64,000 bases of DNA from Coniochaeta sp. PMI_546 (lineage: Eukaryota; Ascomycota; Sordariomycetes; Coniochaetales; Coniochaetaceae): assembly GCA_021432605.1 (NCBI GenBank), contig MU271144.1:1980606-2044605 (forward strand), given 5' to 3'. Positions within the stretch are counted from its first letter, which is position 1, and every line of letters begins with the position of its first letter. The notes beneath the pieces are model-generated. The model was given only the letters and a program-made list of their open reading frames with translations, searched no databases and was not told where the DNA came from. Of the stretch, positions 10,703 through 24,062 are shown in pieces. A program made the translations under genes and the position numbers.

Positions 10703-11496
10703 GAGGAAGGCGGAGGTCGACAGGTTCGCAGTGTCACCATCTATGAAGATGTCTCTGACCGCTCTGGAAGCTGAGACGGGCCATGGTATCCCTGGAACCA
10801 ATCACAGAAGATGAAGCCGCCTTGGAGAGTCACGGCCTAACCCCTTTCTACTTTGAAGTTCGGATCAGCGTTTGTGTTCACATATTTGGTTCACAAAAGT
10901 TCGGCACTCCAGGATCTCAACCGCGAGCAACCAGCTTTCCTGGCGGTGTTGTGGCAGGAGGAACGAACAATAAAACCTTTGAGGAACACGGCCATATTCT
11001 CGGCAAAGTGCTGGGTCGGCCGAGACAGGTTGAAATAGGGACGCTGGAACCTTGAAGATCTAGAGAAGCTGGGCTGGATGGATCACTGGAAAATATTCGC
11101 TGGAGCAACCATGTTAGCAGCGTATTCTCGACCATCATGCAGCTATCGGCGAAGAAACAACCTACATAGACAGCGCATCAAGAATGCAAACATTAATTGC
11201 CTACCGAGCCGGCCTACAATGTGGACCTTTGCTCATATCAACGGTCGTAGTTGGGGCCACATCTTGAGCGGTAAGTCTTATGCGCAGTGGTGCTCACAGA
11301 AACATTAAAAGAACCATGACCAGCAGCCCTTAGCCCATTCACTATATAGGATATCCAACAACCAACTCACCTAGCGCCAAACATTCCGAAGCCGCGCCTG
11401 TAGCCACAAGCTTGGCGAACGCCAACCAACTCCGACCAAAGTGTTGCCAAAACGCCGAAGAAATTCTCGGTTATACAAATACGCATCCTTCTCCTC
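10703..11496. other. Intergenic: 3' sides of RBR ligase and beta-glucosidase
   Basis: Two converging gene ends. A plus-strand stretch at about 10783-11100 looks protein-like in pieces (for example EPITEDEAALESHG, then in another frame LNREQPAFLAVLWQEE, then WNLEDLEKLGWMDHW) but needs frame changes and has no start or splice logic I can defend. It may be a remnant or an unannotated 3' exon set. Confidence 0.35.
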
Positions 11497-14442
11497 CTAC
11501 AACACAACCCTCCCCTCAAGCTTCAAGTCTCGACTACTCGCCCCAACCCAGATACCCACCCCGGGCTCGCCCAGTGGCAAACGCCACTTTTGAGCGACAA
11601 CATCCCAAGTGCTCAGATCCCGCCTCGTCAGGCCGAACGCGACCGTCTCCGTACGCGTAGCGTTCAAGAACACCTTCTCAAATCCCCTCAGCTGCCTCAC
11701 GGCCGCGGCGCCGGGAACACCAACGTAGAGCTGCGCCACCTCGGCACCGTCCGCGTCGCCGGTGTTGGTTATGTCTGCTGATACGTTGACAAGAACATCC
11801 CATAAATCCGCTTGACCACCTTCCGCTATCTTACCGGTTGGGAACTCGCCCGTGTTCAGCGTCGCGTTGGACGATGAAGTTGACGAATTCGCCTTCGTGA
11901 CGACCAGGTTGGAGTAGTTAAACGTCGTGTAACTCAGGCCATACCCAAACTCGAACCTTGGCGTGATATTCCTCGCGTCAAAGTGCCTATAGTCGACCAG
12001 CGTGCCCTCGGTAAAGTTACTCTGCGGGAAGAGCGCAAACTCTCCCTCCGGTATACTGGGGTTGAGGACATCGCCGTAGTCGGACTCGTTCCGGGCTATC
12101 GTGTACGGCAGTTTCCCGGACGGGTTTGACTTGCCATACAAGATGGATACGAGCCCTCGGCCCGAGTCTTGGCCGGGAAGATGCGCGAAGATGAGGCCTG
12201 TTACGTTCGGATGGTCGATGAACGTGTCCACCAGTCTCGGCCCGGCGTTGTGGAAGACGACGATGGTGTTGTTGCATGCATCGGCAACGTGCTTGATGAG
12301 GCCATCTGTATAATCGTCGTGAAGATTGGGACGATCGAAACCCTCTGACGCAAAGGCGTTGACAATGACTAGACACGCATCAGAGGCGGCGTCGACGTTA
12401 GGTGTGGGGTTGGAGAGGTCCCAGAAGAGAGCTGTATCGTCATCGTAGGCTTGTTGCGTTATTGCATCAAGTGGGGTGCTGATTAGTGACATGGAGACGG
12501 CGCCCGAACCGCCTCCTGATATGATTGTGCCGTTGATGGCGATGGCCGTGTGGTTTCCTACTTCTCCGGCAATAAAGCCGGAGAAGAACTCGTTGTAGTC
12601 GAAGGATTCGACCCCAAAGGTCCATGGTGAGAGGCCCCCGCCAATGTTGTTCTGGTCAGGCGCCTTTGCGGAATAGCCGAAGATGGACAGGAGACGAGGA
12701 GTCTTGAGCGGGAGGGAATTGTTCTTGTTTTTCAACAAGACATGGCCTTCCACCGCACCATCGAAGAGCACCGACTTGAACGACGAATTCCGCGCGTCGA
12801 CGATCTGGTGAGGCTTGGCGAAATCTAAAGGCATGCCCACGCCGGGCTTGGGAAAATCCTTGTCTTGGCCCATCAAGTAATAAGAAGCTATGGTTCTAAT
12901 GACCATATCATCGATGCGCGCTTCAGGGACCGTGCCGTTCTTGGTTGCTTGGGTGAGATTTGCTCCCCAGAGGCCAGCACTCCCTGGCATGGCCATGTCC
13001 AGACCGGCAAGGGCGGCCGCGGCACCACCATGTAGGGCACTCCAATCTGAGACTACGAACCCCTGGAAACCGAGTTCGGTCTTCAGAAGCCCATTGAGGG
13101 TTTTGCTATTTTGACAGCCGTAACTGTTGTTGACTCGGTTGTACGAGCACATGATACACGCAGAGCCGGCGTGGACGGCGTCCTGAAAAGGCCTAGAATC
13201 CCATCAGCACAATGGTAGTGGTACAGATGCAAACACGCAGTCTTACCATAAGTACAGCTCGTGGAGTGTCTGATCGTCGATGTTAGACGAAACGGACTCT
13301 ATGTTGTTGCCCCCTGAGCTCGTCGGATTTCGATAGTCCTCTTGCTCGTTTCCGATATAATGCTAGTAGAGCCTGTGAGCATATATCTTCTCCACCTGGC
13401 AAGTCGCGGAAACGTACCTTAGTGCTAGTTATCACTCCCACGCCTTGGGCGGCGATAATAGTCTCATATGCGAGAGCGCCAGACAGATATGGATCAATAG
13501 AGAAGCCTACACACGTCAGCACCAGTATAAAGTGAAGCCAATCGACCTAAGCTTACCTTCCCACATTCGCCCGTCAGTCACAACTCGTCCTAGAGGGCCA
13601 ACGACGGGCCCTAAAAGGACATTGACACCCTTCGTCTTGAACTCGCCACCCATACCAGCGGCTCTCCTTGCGGCAAGTTCCTTGTTCCAGCTACAACGTA
13701 ATCAGCATCAGACTTCTTCTCTGCGAGGGCATCATGACTGATCCTACCTCGCGCCAACATGCAGACCGCTCGGCCAAGCGCTGACAAAGTCCGTAGCCCG
13801 GACACCATTGCCAGCATCATGGAGACAAAGACCGGAGAAGTTCAAGCGTGGAATGGCCGCTATATTCCCGGCGCAACCGTTGTTTGCGCCAGTACCGGAC
13901 GTTAAGCTGATCTGCTCCTCACCATCAGCATATGCTCCAGCCATGATCATCCCACAACACCCACCTTCTCATCCAAGGTCATCCGCGCAACGAGCGCCTT
14001 CGCCCTGGTATAGGCATCCGCCCATGCTCCAAGGCCAGTGGTTTCGGCTGTCATACCAGTCAGCTATTTATCCTTCGGCACACCTATAGGAACAGAAATG
14101 ACTAAAGGCGAGATGAGACTCACGGGAAGGGTAAACAGCCGGACTCTGCCCGTAGAAATAACTGTCGTCCGTAATCTGTCCGCTACTGCCGCCGCCACCA
14201 CCACCACCGCCCGAACCACCTCCGCTCTGCTCTCCATTGCGATGCTTCGGCAAAGCTGCAAGACCAGCTAAGCCACCTCCGATGATAACAAGTATCACCA
14301 GAACAGTAATGATGATGCCCTTCTTGGTATGCAGGAAGGGGAACCTGTGCGCCTTTGCCGAGGATTTGCTTGGGTCCTGAGCGGGACCTGGAGGTTGGCC
14401 ACTGGGGTGTGGTGACAGGGGCACGGACTTATAGGACGACAT
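11497..14442 (-). CDS. Membrane-anchored GH3 beta-glucosidase
   Basis: Seven exons on the minus strand: 14442-14124, 14047-13965, 13911-13748, 13690-13557, 13506-13418, 13362-13247 and 13192-11497. Introns are 50-76 bp and the sum is exactly 867 codons (866 aa). Residues about 1-40 are cytosolic, about 43-65 form one hydrophobic segment ([20 protein letters not shown]), followed by a Gly-rich linker and then the GH3 catalytic domain: a type II membrane protein with the enzyme outside, not a secreted one. The nucleophile is predicted as Asp351 in GFVVSDW. The second GH3 domain follows, then a fibronectin-III-like C-terminal domain (about 730-840). GH3 beta-glucosidases hydrolyse cellobiose and other beta-glucosides from the non-reducing end (family knowledge). 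The anchor would keep glucose release at the cell surface (inference). Cell-wall glucan or glycoside metabolism are alternative roles. Confidence 0.93.
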
Positions 14443-15922
14443 TGCCGCTGATCAAGATAAGATATGGTGGTGTAAGTGATGTGGATCGCACTCCGTCTCA
14501 GAGATCCGAATGTGAATACTGCCTGGCATGTGCCATATGTGAGACTCGGCCGAGTAAGTGCCTGATAAGTGCACGATAGGTGACCGAAGAGCCTGAGAAT
14601 ACCAGAGCAGATCGTGCTAGGAGAGTTCAGGGGGAGGTGGTTGTAAGTTGTAATTGTTAACGGTTGAAGTTCGGGGTGATTTTGTTTGTGTAGCTACTGT
14701 GCGTGGGCAGCCAGAGTACCAATGTCACAAACCACATAAAGCGTGCAAAAAGCCTACAAAATGGATGGAACACAATATCAGTTGATATGCAAAGCTGACG
14801 ATGCTTCTCAGTTGCTAGAATTAAGGTACGGTCGAGGTAAGGCAGATCTCGTATCAAACCGAATGTTTTGCGGCTGTTCCCCAAATTACGGTTGACCGGG
14901 CAAGAGCGCCACAGACTACCTAAACAGACCCCTGCACCATCATACCGGCAAAATCTCGGATGCAGGAGACGGCTCGTGTTGGTCGTTGCGATGCAATCAC
15001 AGATCTTGCAAAACATGCTCTGCGAAGATCTTCCTTAAGGGTATCGAAGTTTCAAGCTCATCTGGCTTTGATGTTGCTGTCCGACATCATATACATAGTG
15101 TCCAACGTGCATTTTGGTACACAACTGCCACAGAGTTTTCCACATTTCATGTCCTCTGAAGGCTGTACACCTCCGAGACACAGAACCAACAATTTACCCA
15201 AACTCGCCATGAGAGATCCGTCGCTACTGATCCCATCACATCTCAAAGTTTCCTCTCGGTTCGGTAGGGACCGATAGCCGGGTATTCCAACACCTTTGCA
15301 TGGTCTCCGCTGGAGCTGGCCACGCACTACATCCAAAAGCTGTATAACACAAAAGTCATGTGTACCACTAGCCGGTCTCCGACATGACGGTCAAATAGAG
15401 CGACGACAATCAGCTTGAGGACCTAACGATTGTGAGAGAGACCACTTCCAAAGTTCATCAACAAAAGCAGTAACGAGAAAAGAGAGAAATTGGTATTCTA
15501 TTCCGCCTGGATATCCATCCGAGGTCAATATGCAAACGTAGTAGGAATTGCTGCTAAGACACGCAAAGAAGAGCCACACCAACAACTATAGGCCAGGGGG
15601 GGAGTATGAACAATGAGGAGACGTCATTATAGTCATCATGACAAGCAGAAGACAGGAGGTAGTATGGTATAGTATAGTGCGAGGTCGATATTAAGGGCGT
15701 CGGCTAGGCGAGACTTGACTGTTCCGACAGCGAGACGGTAGTGAGTATTGAGTATGGTGTGTTGAAGACATTGTGTTGCTGTCGATAGCAAGGTTTGGGA
15801 GTACCTAAGTCGGCGGATAGGAAGGTGTGTCGAGGGCGTAAATTTCGTGTGCTATAGCCTCCCGACAAAGTGTTGGAGAGCAGCGCCAACTCGAGCGGAC
15901 AGGCATCATTGAGACAGGCTGC
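14443..15922. other. Intergenic: beta-glucosidase promoter and G-alpha 3' region
   Basis: About 1.5 kb between two minus-strand genes. The left part lies upstream of the beta-glucosidase ATG and should hold its promoter; the right part should hold the G-alpha 3' UTR. The small ORFs show no protein-like content, and I see no repeat or RNA gene. Confidence 0.6.
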
Positions 15923-17343
15923 TTATAGGATGAGGTCCTTGAGGTTGCGCTGGATGATCATGTCCTGTACCGAGCCCATGGTGATCTTGAGCAGGTTGGT
16001 GTCCGTCGCGTTCGTGAAATGGCCGTATATCTCCTTGTCCGGGTTGCGATTCAGTGCTCGGAACTTATCCATGAAGTACTTGCTCGCCTGCTTGGTGTCG
16101 TCCGGAGGACCATGGTAGTCGGTGAAACCGTGCGCCGTGATGGGGCTCTTGGCGAGCTTCTCCTTGAACAGGTCCATTTTGTTGAGGAAGAGGACAAGTC
16201 CCGACTTCGCGAACCAATGTGAGTTCGCAATCGACTCCCACAGCATCAAGGCCTCGTTCATTTGGTTCTGTATGCCAGGTCAGCTATATGTTTAAAATTG
16301 CAACTGGCGGCTGCTTTATCTTACCCCGTCCTTGTCCTCGACCAGACATTGATCGTAACCGGAGATCGCAACCAAGAAAAGGAGACAGTTGACGTTCTCG
16401 AAGCAGTGAATCCACTTCTTCCGTTCTGATCGTTGACCTCCAACATCGAACATTCGATATGTGAGCTGTCCAAGATCGAAGATGGTCTCGGTAATTCCTG
16501 TCGTCCTGAGTCTTGACCGCAGCAGATCCTGATCTGTGGGGATGTAAGCCTTGTCCCATATCCGGTCCAAATCGTCGCAGAAGCTGCGTAGAAGAGGTTA
16601 GTTGATGTCAACACGGGAAGCTGCAGGCCGAGTCGAACGCACTATTCTAAGTTATCGTGCAAGGCGTACTCGTTGCCCTTCGCTATTGCCTGTTTGACGC
16701 CCTCATCCGCCCATAACCGCTTGATTGGGTCGAGATAATCGGCTGGTAGCGGTTCGGTTGGACTGAGTTCGTAGTCGACCATGATGTGGGCCATTGCTTT
16801 CTGCAGCAAGCCGTTCCAGTTAGGGGTCCGGTCCTTACTTGTATTTTGGAGACGCAGAACTGCAGACGGAAAAATTTGGCAAGGTAAGGCAGTCCTCGCC
16901 TCGTGACCAACATATGCTAGTATGCACTTACCTCATTGTCCTCAGAATCCAGCTTCAGCCCAAGGTCATTCATGGCGTCGAATATCAGGCGGAAGGACTG
17001 AACAATATTGTTAAATACGACGGGTTTCCACTCCAGCTTCTCCGTCTTGCTGAATCCTTGTGCATATATCAACTTCATCTGCTTCAACACTGTCGACTTC
17101 CCAGACTCGCCGGCACCTGAAGAGGCGATAGGTCAGTTACGGGTCTGTTAGAGAGGGGTTCGCAGGACACACGACAGCATGTCCGAGTGGACTGGCCCAG
17201 AGTGAGGGTGTGGTTTGCGTACCGAGCAACAACAGCTTCACCTCTCGCTGCATGCGCTTCTCATCCGCGCGGATGATCTTGTCCAGCTCCCTCGACTTAG
17301 CTGCCCCCTCCTCGTCCACTTTATTTCGACTTCCGAAGCACAT
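15923..17343 (-). CDS. gna-2: Heterotrimeric G-protein alpha subunit, fungal group II (GNA-2 type)
   Basis: Five exons on the minus strand: 17343-17223, 17116-16932, 16800-16643, 16583-16325 and 16267-15923. They total 356 codons (355 aa), the usual G-alpha length. The P-loop is GAGESGKS (41-48). Switch I has [10 protein letters not shown] with the GTPase Arg, switch II is [13 protein letters not shown]4 is NKMD and G5 is TNATDT. The sequence starts MCFG and ends NLKDLIL, which from memory matches the Neurospora GNA-2/MagC group rather than group I (ends CGLI) or group III. There is no Gly2, so N-myristoylation is not expected; Cys2 could be palmitoylated. G-alpha cycles GDP/GTP at the plasma membrane downstream of GPCRs. 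The 131-bp intron before KAMAHIM could hide a 7-codon mini-exon, but skipping it gives the better family length. Confidence 0.95.
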
Positions 17344-20300
17344 TGGGAAGGCCTGTATGCGAAGAGCGAGAGGCCTGGAAGCCTAGGGCAGAGCTATGGG
17401 GTTCAGAGATAACTGGAGTCGAAGTGCGAAACTTTACTGCTCCCGGCGCTAGATAAATGACGAGCGAGAAGTCGACAAAGCGACAACGAGGTGCCCAGAA
17501 GCTAGATTGGCAACGGCGACAGCTACTAAAATGAGTATCTCGGAAGTGATAGTGGGGGTTGGCGTCCAACTGTTGATGCTCGTCGCTCGCGGACAACAGA
17601 TTATGGAGTTAAGGAGCTGTTTCCGTTTCCAATCCGCAAAAGCTAGTGCTGAGTGTTCGACTCTAACAGAACCTAGCAGATGCTGCCAGAGTGGTCTGGG
17701 TTCCAGGGGATAATCCGTCTCGTCAATGTGCTCTCAGACGGTTTATCGGTTTATCGCATGTTTGTTCGGTTGGTCAGAATATGGGAAGATCAGACGGGGA
17801 GAAGCGGCACAGAAGGTCGCAGGTGTGGACACAGTGAACTTCTAGGCAGAGGAAGACAGCTTGGACGGTGGAAGAAGCATGGAACAAACACAAGGTCGAC
17901 TTGGATGCATAAGTTTGAGACGGCGAGGAGAGCGCATGTTAATATTATCCGTCTGCTAAGATCTGACCGGGGTCACCTTCACCTTTGAAAACGACAGGGG
18001 AAGAAATTCAAGGTGCTTAGCTAGCGTGGTCGCACCACCCCTACCCGGTACCCGCACAGCCCGTATGCAGCGCATGGAGTCATCGCATTGACTAGTGGTC
18101 GAGGGTGTCAAATCCTCTAACTTTTACACATCGAGGCGGAGACCAAAGGGCACCTGACTCTGAACTGTATCGAGCAGTTGGCAGTTGACGATGCTCTCCC
18201 GTAAAGTATGTACAGAATGCAATGAAAACAGCTTGCCGTCGACGTAACAGGACCGACACCAAACTACCTACCTACACTACCTTTGGAGAATCCACTCTCT
18301 CGTGGGCACTCTCCGTACCTAGCTTAGTCGAGGCCTCAGTGTTTCACTCAACAGGACGATCAGCATGGCAATAAAATCGACACTCCACACTGGCGTGGGT
18401 TCGCCGTTGAAGGTTCGAACATCCAGTCCCTTTTCTCAGCTTGCAAAAGGGGGAGGAAGCACGGGACACATATATATCCTCCTGCGCAGTCTGCGACAGC
18501 GGGCTTTTCAACAATTGAGAACGCCTCCAATTCGGCATAGCTACGGTACATTTGACGACCTCTGAGGCGTTGCGTCCTGCATCCCACCATCTCTTCGTCA
18601 TGGCCAGTGCGGTCAGCCACTTCAGCGGAATGTTGTACCCACGTTTCCGTCAACCCAGCCAAATCGGCTATGAGGTAATGAGTAAAGCAAATAATCTGCA
18701 CTGCAGCAAGGGAAAAGAAAAGAAGAAAAAATGAAAGCAGTTTCAGAACCCGGAGGATTTAGTTCTTGGAAGAGACCCGGCATTTGGCCGTTGGACGATG
18801 TCACGTCGTTAGTGTTGGACGTTCTTCAATTCCACGTCGCCAGTGGGGTCCCGTCCGTTCGCATCCGTGTTCCTCCCTGGAAGCAGTGGAAGGAGGCCCC
18901 ACAGTGTTCGCGGACTCATCCGGGCCCACCTTTACCATCTTTTTGGGATCCATCATCAGCGGTGCTGAGTGCACAGATCCGCGTCTGCTAATTGGACAAT
19001 TCTCTCCTTTTTGGCTAATGCCATGTGCTCGGGGCGAGGGAGGGTGAACAGGGCTCAGGGTTTCAAACTCGAATGGGCGGAACAAATCGCATCGATCAAG
19101 CCATGAATATACGAATATAGCGACTCGGAACCGTCAAGACCTTGTCGAATCTTGCTTGGCAGGTGCAGCAGTCTGAGCAGAAAAGGAAGAAAGAGTAAGG
19201 GATTTTCAAGGTAAATAGATACCTTAGGTAAGGTAGGTACAGGTAGGCAGATAGGTAGCAGTACAGCTAGATTCCCCTGAAAGGAGCAGCCGCAATTTCC
19301 TCGCTCGGCTTGCAGCTCGATAAATCAAACGGCCTGCAGTTCAGGCCGCAGGTGGATGATTCTGACTCGTCTGATTTGCACCTTGACCGCCATTGGCGAT
19401 ATTATTCGCAGGCCATCAGTCTAGACGACAAAAAGCAAAAAGACGGAGCAACCCTTGACCGTTGTATTGCAGAGACCACACGGTTTGCAGTGTGCTCTCA
19501 TTCAATCTCCAGCAAGCTGGGTCTCATTGGTCCCGATGACGTTTCCCGAGTTCCTTTCGCGATGTGGTGGGCGTTGGGAATGAGCTATGGTACCGTCGTC
19601 AGTATCCAGTGAACTGGTATAAATACCAATAGGCAGGGCGCGAGAATAGGCCGCAAGCTGTGAGGTGGATGCGAAGCCGAAACTGATAGATGAGACGTTC
19701 CGTATCATCATCATTCGAATGCATGTGGCAGCAGCGTTGATTTCCACCTTCATATCAACAAGGTGGCCAAGGACTTTCTCCGTCTCTACGTGTAGTTAGC
19801 TCCCAGGATATCACAGCACGTGTAGACCTCATCCCCGCGATTCTTCAGTGTATGCACTCAAGGTAACGCTGCGGAGCTTGCAAGCGGCTTCATCGCCATG
19901 ATCTTCCCGTCCGCCCAGCAGCAAGGGATCCAGGGAACAAATATGACGGGACCGAGAAGCTACACTAAGAGGCGTGCCTGGTAGTCAGTTTGAATCAAAT
20001 GAGCTTGGGGAGCCGTAAATGGCAACATCAACGGCGGCAGTCTGACGCTCAGACGGTCTGTTCGCAGTGGCGCCATGCAGCCTTGGGTTGTGGAGAGTGA
20101 TCAGATCTGACGATCACGACCGATGACGATGGGCTGCTTTGCACTGTACATGCTTGCTGTTGAACCACACATAGTAAGGTTCACCTGCGAGTATAGCCTT
20201 GTCGAGACGAGCTTGGCGATTCGTGATGTCGAAGGATTTCATGATCCAAGGAGTTTAAGGTGGGCGAGATGGCTGCAGATTCGATCGACGCGAACGGAAA

Positions 20301-20776
20301 TCCCAATTGCTTTTCCGTCGTTACAAATCACAAATGTTAGGCCTGCAGTCTGACAGCTGATTGATCGCTTACTTCGTATACCACCGACCATAGTACGTGA
20401 CTTTTAGGTAAAATGCATATGATTGCATCAACGTCAGTAGCAAGCCGCAAACTCTAAGTTCGCTCCAGCCTTTTTCAAGTTATTCTCTCCACAAAATGGA
20501 TCAGATGCAAGCAGCAATTGGTTCAATCTATCTCGTTGAAGTGGAATGGCTCAACGCCGTGCGACCTTATCGCTCCTAGGCCACTGCCGGAGCAACGCCG
20601 AAAATTTTTGCCCACGAGCTTCATTCGTCGCAGGAAATCTATCGCAAACCATCCGGGCCATATCTTCTGATAAGAGACAAGATATATCTCTATTGAAGGT
20701 ATCTTCAATCCTCAGCCTGATCGTATACAATCCTACTGTCTGTGTCTAACGCATACGCCAGAAACTACCAGCAACA
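17344..20776. other. Intergenic 3.4 kb, no gene supported
   Basis: Left part is the G-alpha promoter, right part the spermidine synthase promoter. The middle has only short ORFs without protein-like composition. Visible elements are an AGGTA-rich patch at 19221-19258 and a palindromic TATA-like site GGTATAAATACC around 19615-19627 with no recognisable ORF immediately downstream. I found no tRNA. Confidence 0.55.
19221..19258. repeat. AGGTA-rich degenerate short repeat
   Basis: The tract holds five near-copies of AGGTA (TTAGGTA, AGGTAGG, AGGTAGGC and similar) spaced 4-12 bases apart. Such TACCT/AGGTA tracts occur in ascomycete intergenic DNA; any regulatory role here is unproven. Confidence 0.4.
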
Positions 20777-22245
<1,469 letters not shown>

Positions 22246-22515
22246 AGGATGTAGAATCGGGCGGAGGAATTACGCATAGGGTCAGCCCACGTGGGCATGT
22301 CGCATAGATGACTATGGGCGGGACCGTCGTGCGAGGAATCGGTTTCGGACCAAGCCCTGTACATGGAAGGGAGGCATGACTAGACGTTACTTCGACGTCT
22401 CCAAGGTGAAAAATCGTTAAAAATGCCGCGGGTGTCCACGACAGATACCAAATTTACAGTTTTAAACAAGGCTTGCTTATGCCTTCAATTGCACCCAGTC
22501 ACGTTCATCTGCTCC

Positions 22516-23580
22516 TCATTTTTGCAATCCATCCTCTAACTTCACACCATCTCCCGCACTGACATCGGGATAAACATCAAACCTCCTCTGATCCCTCAAG
22601 GGTATTCCCTTCCTCGTCTCCTCAATCTTGTCTCCATCAAGTTGAGCGCTGACAATCGTCTCCCCCTCCTCCGCCTCGACCAATACCTGCGCCATCGGGT
22701 CCACAATCAAACTATGTCCCCAAGCATGATACGTGGCACTCATATCCCTCGCAGGACTACAAAGCGCCACATAGATCTGATTATCCATCGCCCTCGCCTG
22801 CCCCTGCAACCTCCAATGCAGCGGTCCCGTCGTGGTATTGAACGCCCCGGGACAGATAAAGGCGAACGCACCCCGCCTCGCCGCAACAGTAGCCAGCTCC
22901 GGGAACCGGATATCATAGCATATCGCCACGGCGATCTTGCCGTACTCCGGCAGATCCACTATCGTGATCTTGTTGCCCGCCGACAACACATCCGACTCCT
23001 TGAACCTGATCTTGCCCGGTATATCGATGTCGAACAGATGCACCTTCCTGTGCGTAGCGAGCAGCTTGCCCTCGGGGTCGAAGACGAGCGACGTGTTGTA
23101 GTAAGTCTTCTTCTCCTCCTGCTCGTCCTCGCTCCATTTCCCCTCGCCCGCCGCGGGGCCGACTGCTAGTTCCGGAATCGACCCGCCGACGAGGTACACG
23201 CCCGCATCGCGCGCCGCCGCGGAAAGGGCGGCGAAACTGGGCGATCGGTCGGGCGGCGGGGGGAGCGGGTGGAGTTGCTCTGCGTAGGAGGGGAAGTAGT
23301 CGCACCCGTAGGGGCTGTTGAAGCACTCCGGCAGCACGACGATCTTGGCGCCTTGAGCTGCGGCTTCGAGGACCTTGTCGCGCGCGTGGGAGAGGTTGGC
23401 TGACTTGTCTGCGCCGGAGGCTAGTTGGATGCAAGCTATCTTGACGGGCTTTTTGAGAACGGGGGGGTGTTGGGTTGACATCTTGCGGAGGCCCGGTAGG
23501 AGGTGACTGGTCAATGGTTGGCTTGCGGAGGAAGCAAGTGAGGATGAGAAGGCTCGAAGTGTTCGCAAGCTTCTCATGGT
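22516..23580 (-). CDS. NIT3: Omega-amidase / Nit2-Nit3 type carbon-nitrogen hydrolase, probably mitochondrial
   Basis: Intronless, 354 residues from the ATG at 23580. The catalytic triad of the nitrilase superfamily is visible: Glu84 (VLPECFNSPYG), Lys178 (HRKVHLFDID) and Cys220 (ICYDIRFPE). The RFPE and HLFDID segments match the Nit2/omega-amidase branch, which hydrolyses alpha-ketoglutaramate or related monoamides (family knowledge). Residues 1-32 (MRSLRTLRAFSSSLASS...) look like a mitochondrial presequence. A second ATG at 23484 (MSTQHPPV) would give a cytosolic form, so dual targeting is plausible. A Glu/Lys-rich insert at about 138-157 is unusual. An in-frame extension to 23793 exists but begins far from any family homology, so I did not use it. 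Confidence 0.93.
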   Translation of the reverse strand, partial: TMRSLRTLRAFSSSLASSASQPLTSHLLPGLRKMSTQHPPVLKKPVKIACIQLASGADKSANLSHARDKVLEAAAQGAKIVVLPECFNSPYGCDYFPSYAEQLHPLPPPPDRSPSFAALSAAARDAGVYLVGGSIPELAVGPAAGEGKWSEDEQEEKKTYYNTSLVFDPEGKLLATHRKVHLFDIDIPGKIRFKESDVLSAGNKITIVDLPEYGKIAVAICYDIRFPELATVAARRGAFAFICPGAFNTTTGPLHWRLQGQARAMDNQIYVALCSPARDMSATYHAWGHSLIVDPMAQVLVEAEEGETIVSAQLDGDKIEETRKGIPLRDQRRFDVYPDVSAGDGVKLEDGLQK

Positions 23581-24062
23581 TTGGTCAAGCTGATGGCGCA
23601 CAGCAAGGTTGACACGTCGTTGCTCATCACAATCGTTCGCTATCGTGGGTGGAGGTGGGGTTCTGAGCTCCGAGAGTGGGCTGGGGCCGGTGACGCAAGT
23701 GACACCGTGTGGTTCGCGACAATCCATGGCCGTTGCGCACTGTAAGTGCTTGACATAGCAACAACCCCCTTGAAGATACCTATCAACAACCATTTGGGCA
23801 ACCCCTGGTGCGTCCTAGGTGAGGACCCTGCTTTCCAATGCTTCCTGGTTGAGCATAAGGTTCTTCAATCCGAGTTCCTGACAATGTGGCTGCATGCGGA
23901 TCCATTTCAGGGAAGCTACATGTCTATCACCTAGCTGTCTACCACGCGTGGTCTATCAAAAACTTTTGACTGCCCCTAAAGTGGCCATGGAACTTTGCCT
24001 AGGTATTCGCTGCCGGTCTATGGTTGTTCTTAGTCCTCCTCTCCAACGACTCCTCTGCTTCT
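23581..24062. other. Intergenic 480 bp between two minus-strand genes
   Basis: Holds the nitrilase promoter and 5' UTR and the 3' UTR of the Phe-tRNA synthetase gene. Nothing else is supported. Confidence 0.6.

Noticed and set aside
16833-16853. Seven-codon mini-exon inside the second G-alpha intron
   Set aside because: It can be spliced in frame, but leaving it out gives exactly 355 residues and the expected family spacing, with a good CTAAC branch site.
23581-23793. N-terminal extension of the omega-amidase from 23793
   Set aside because: 71 residues of unremarkable composition ahead of a good presequence start; no family homology.
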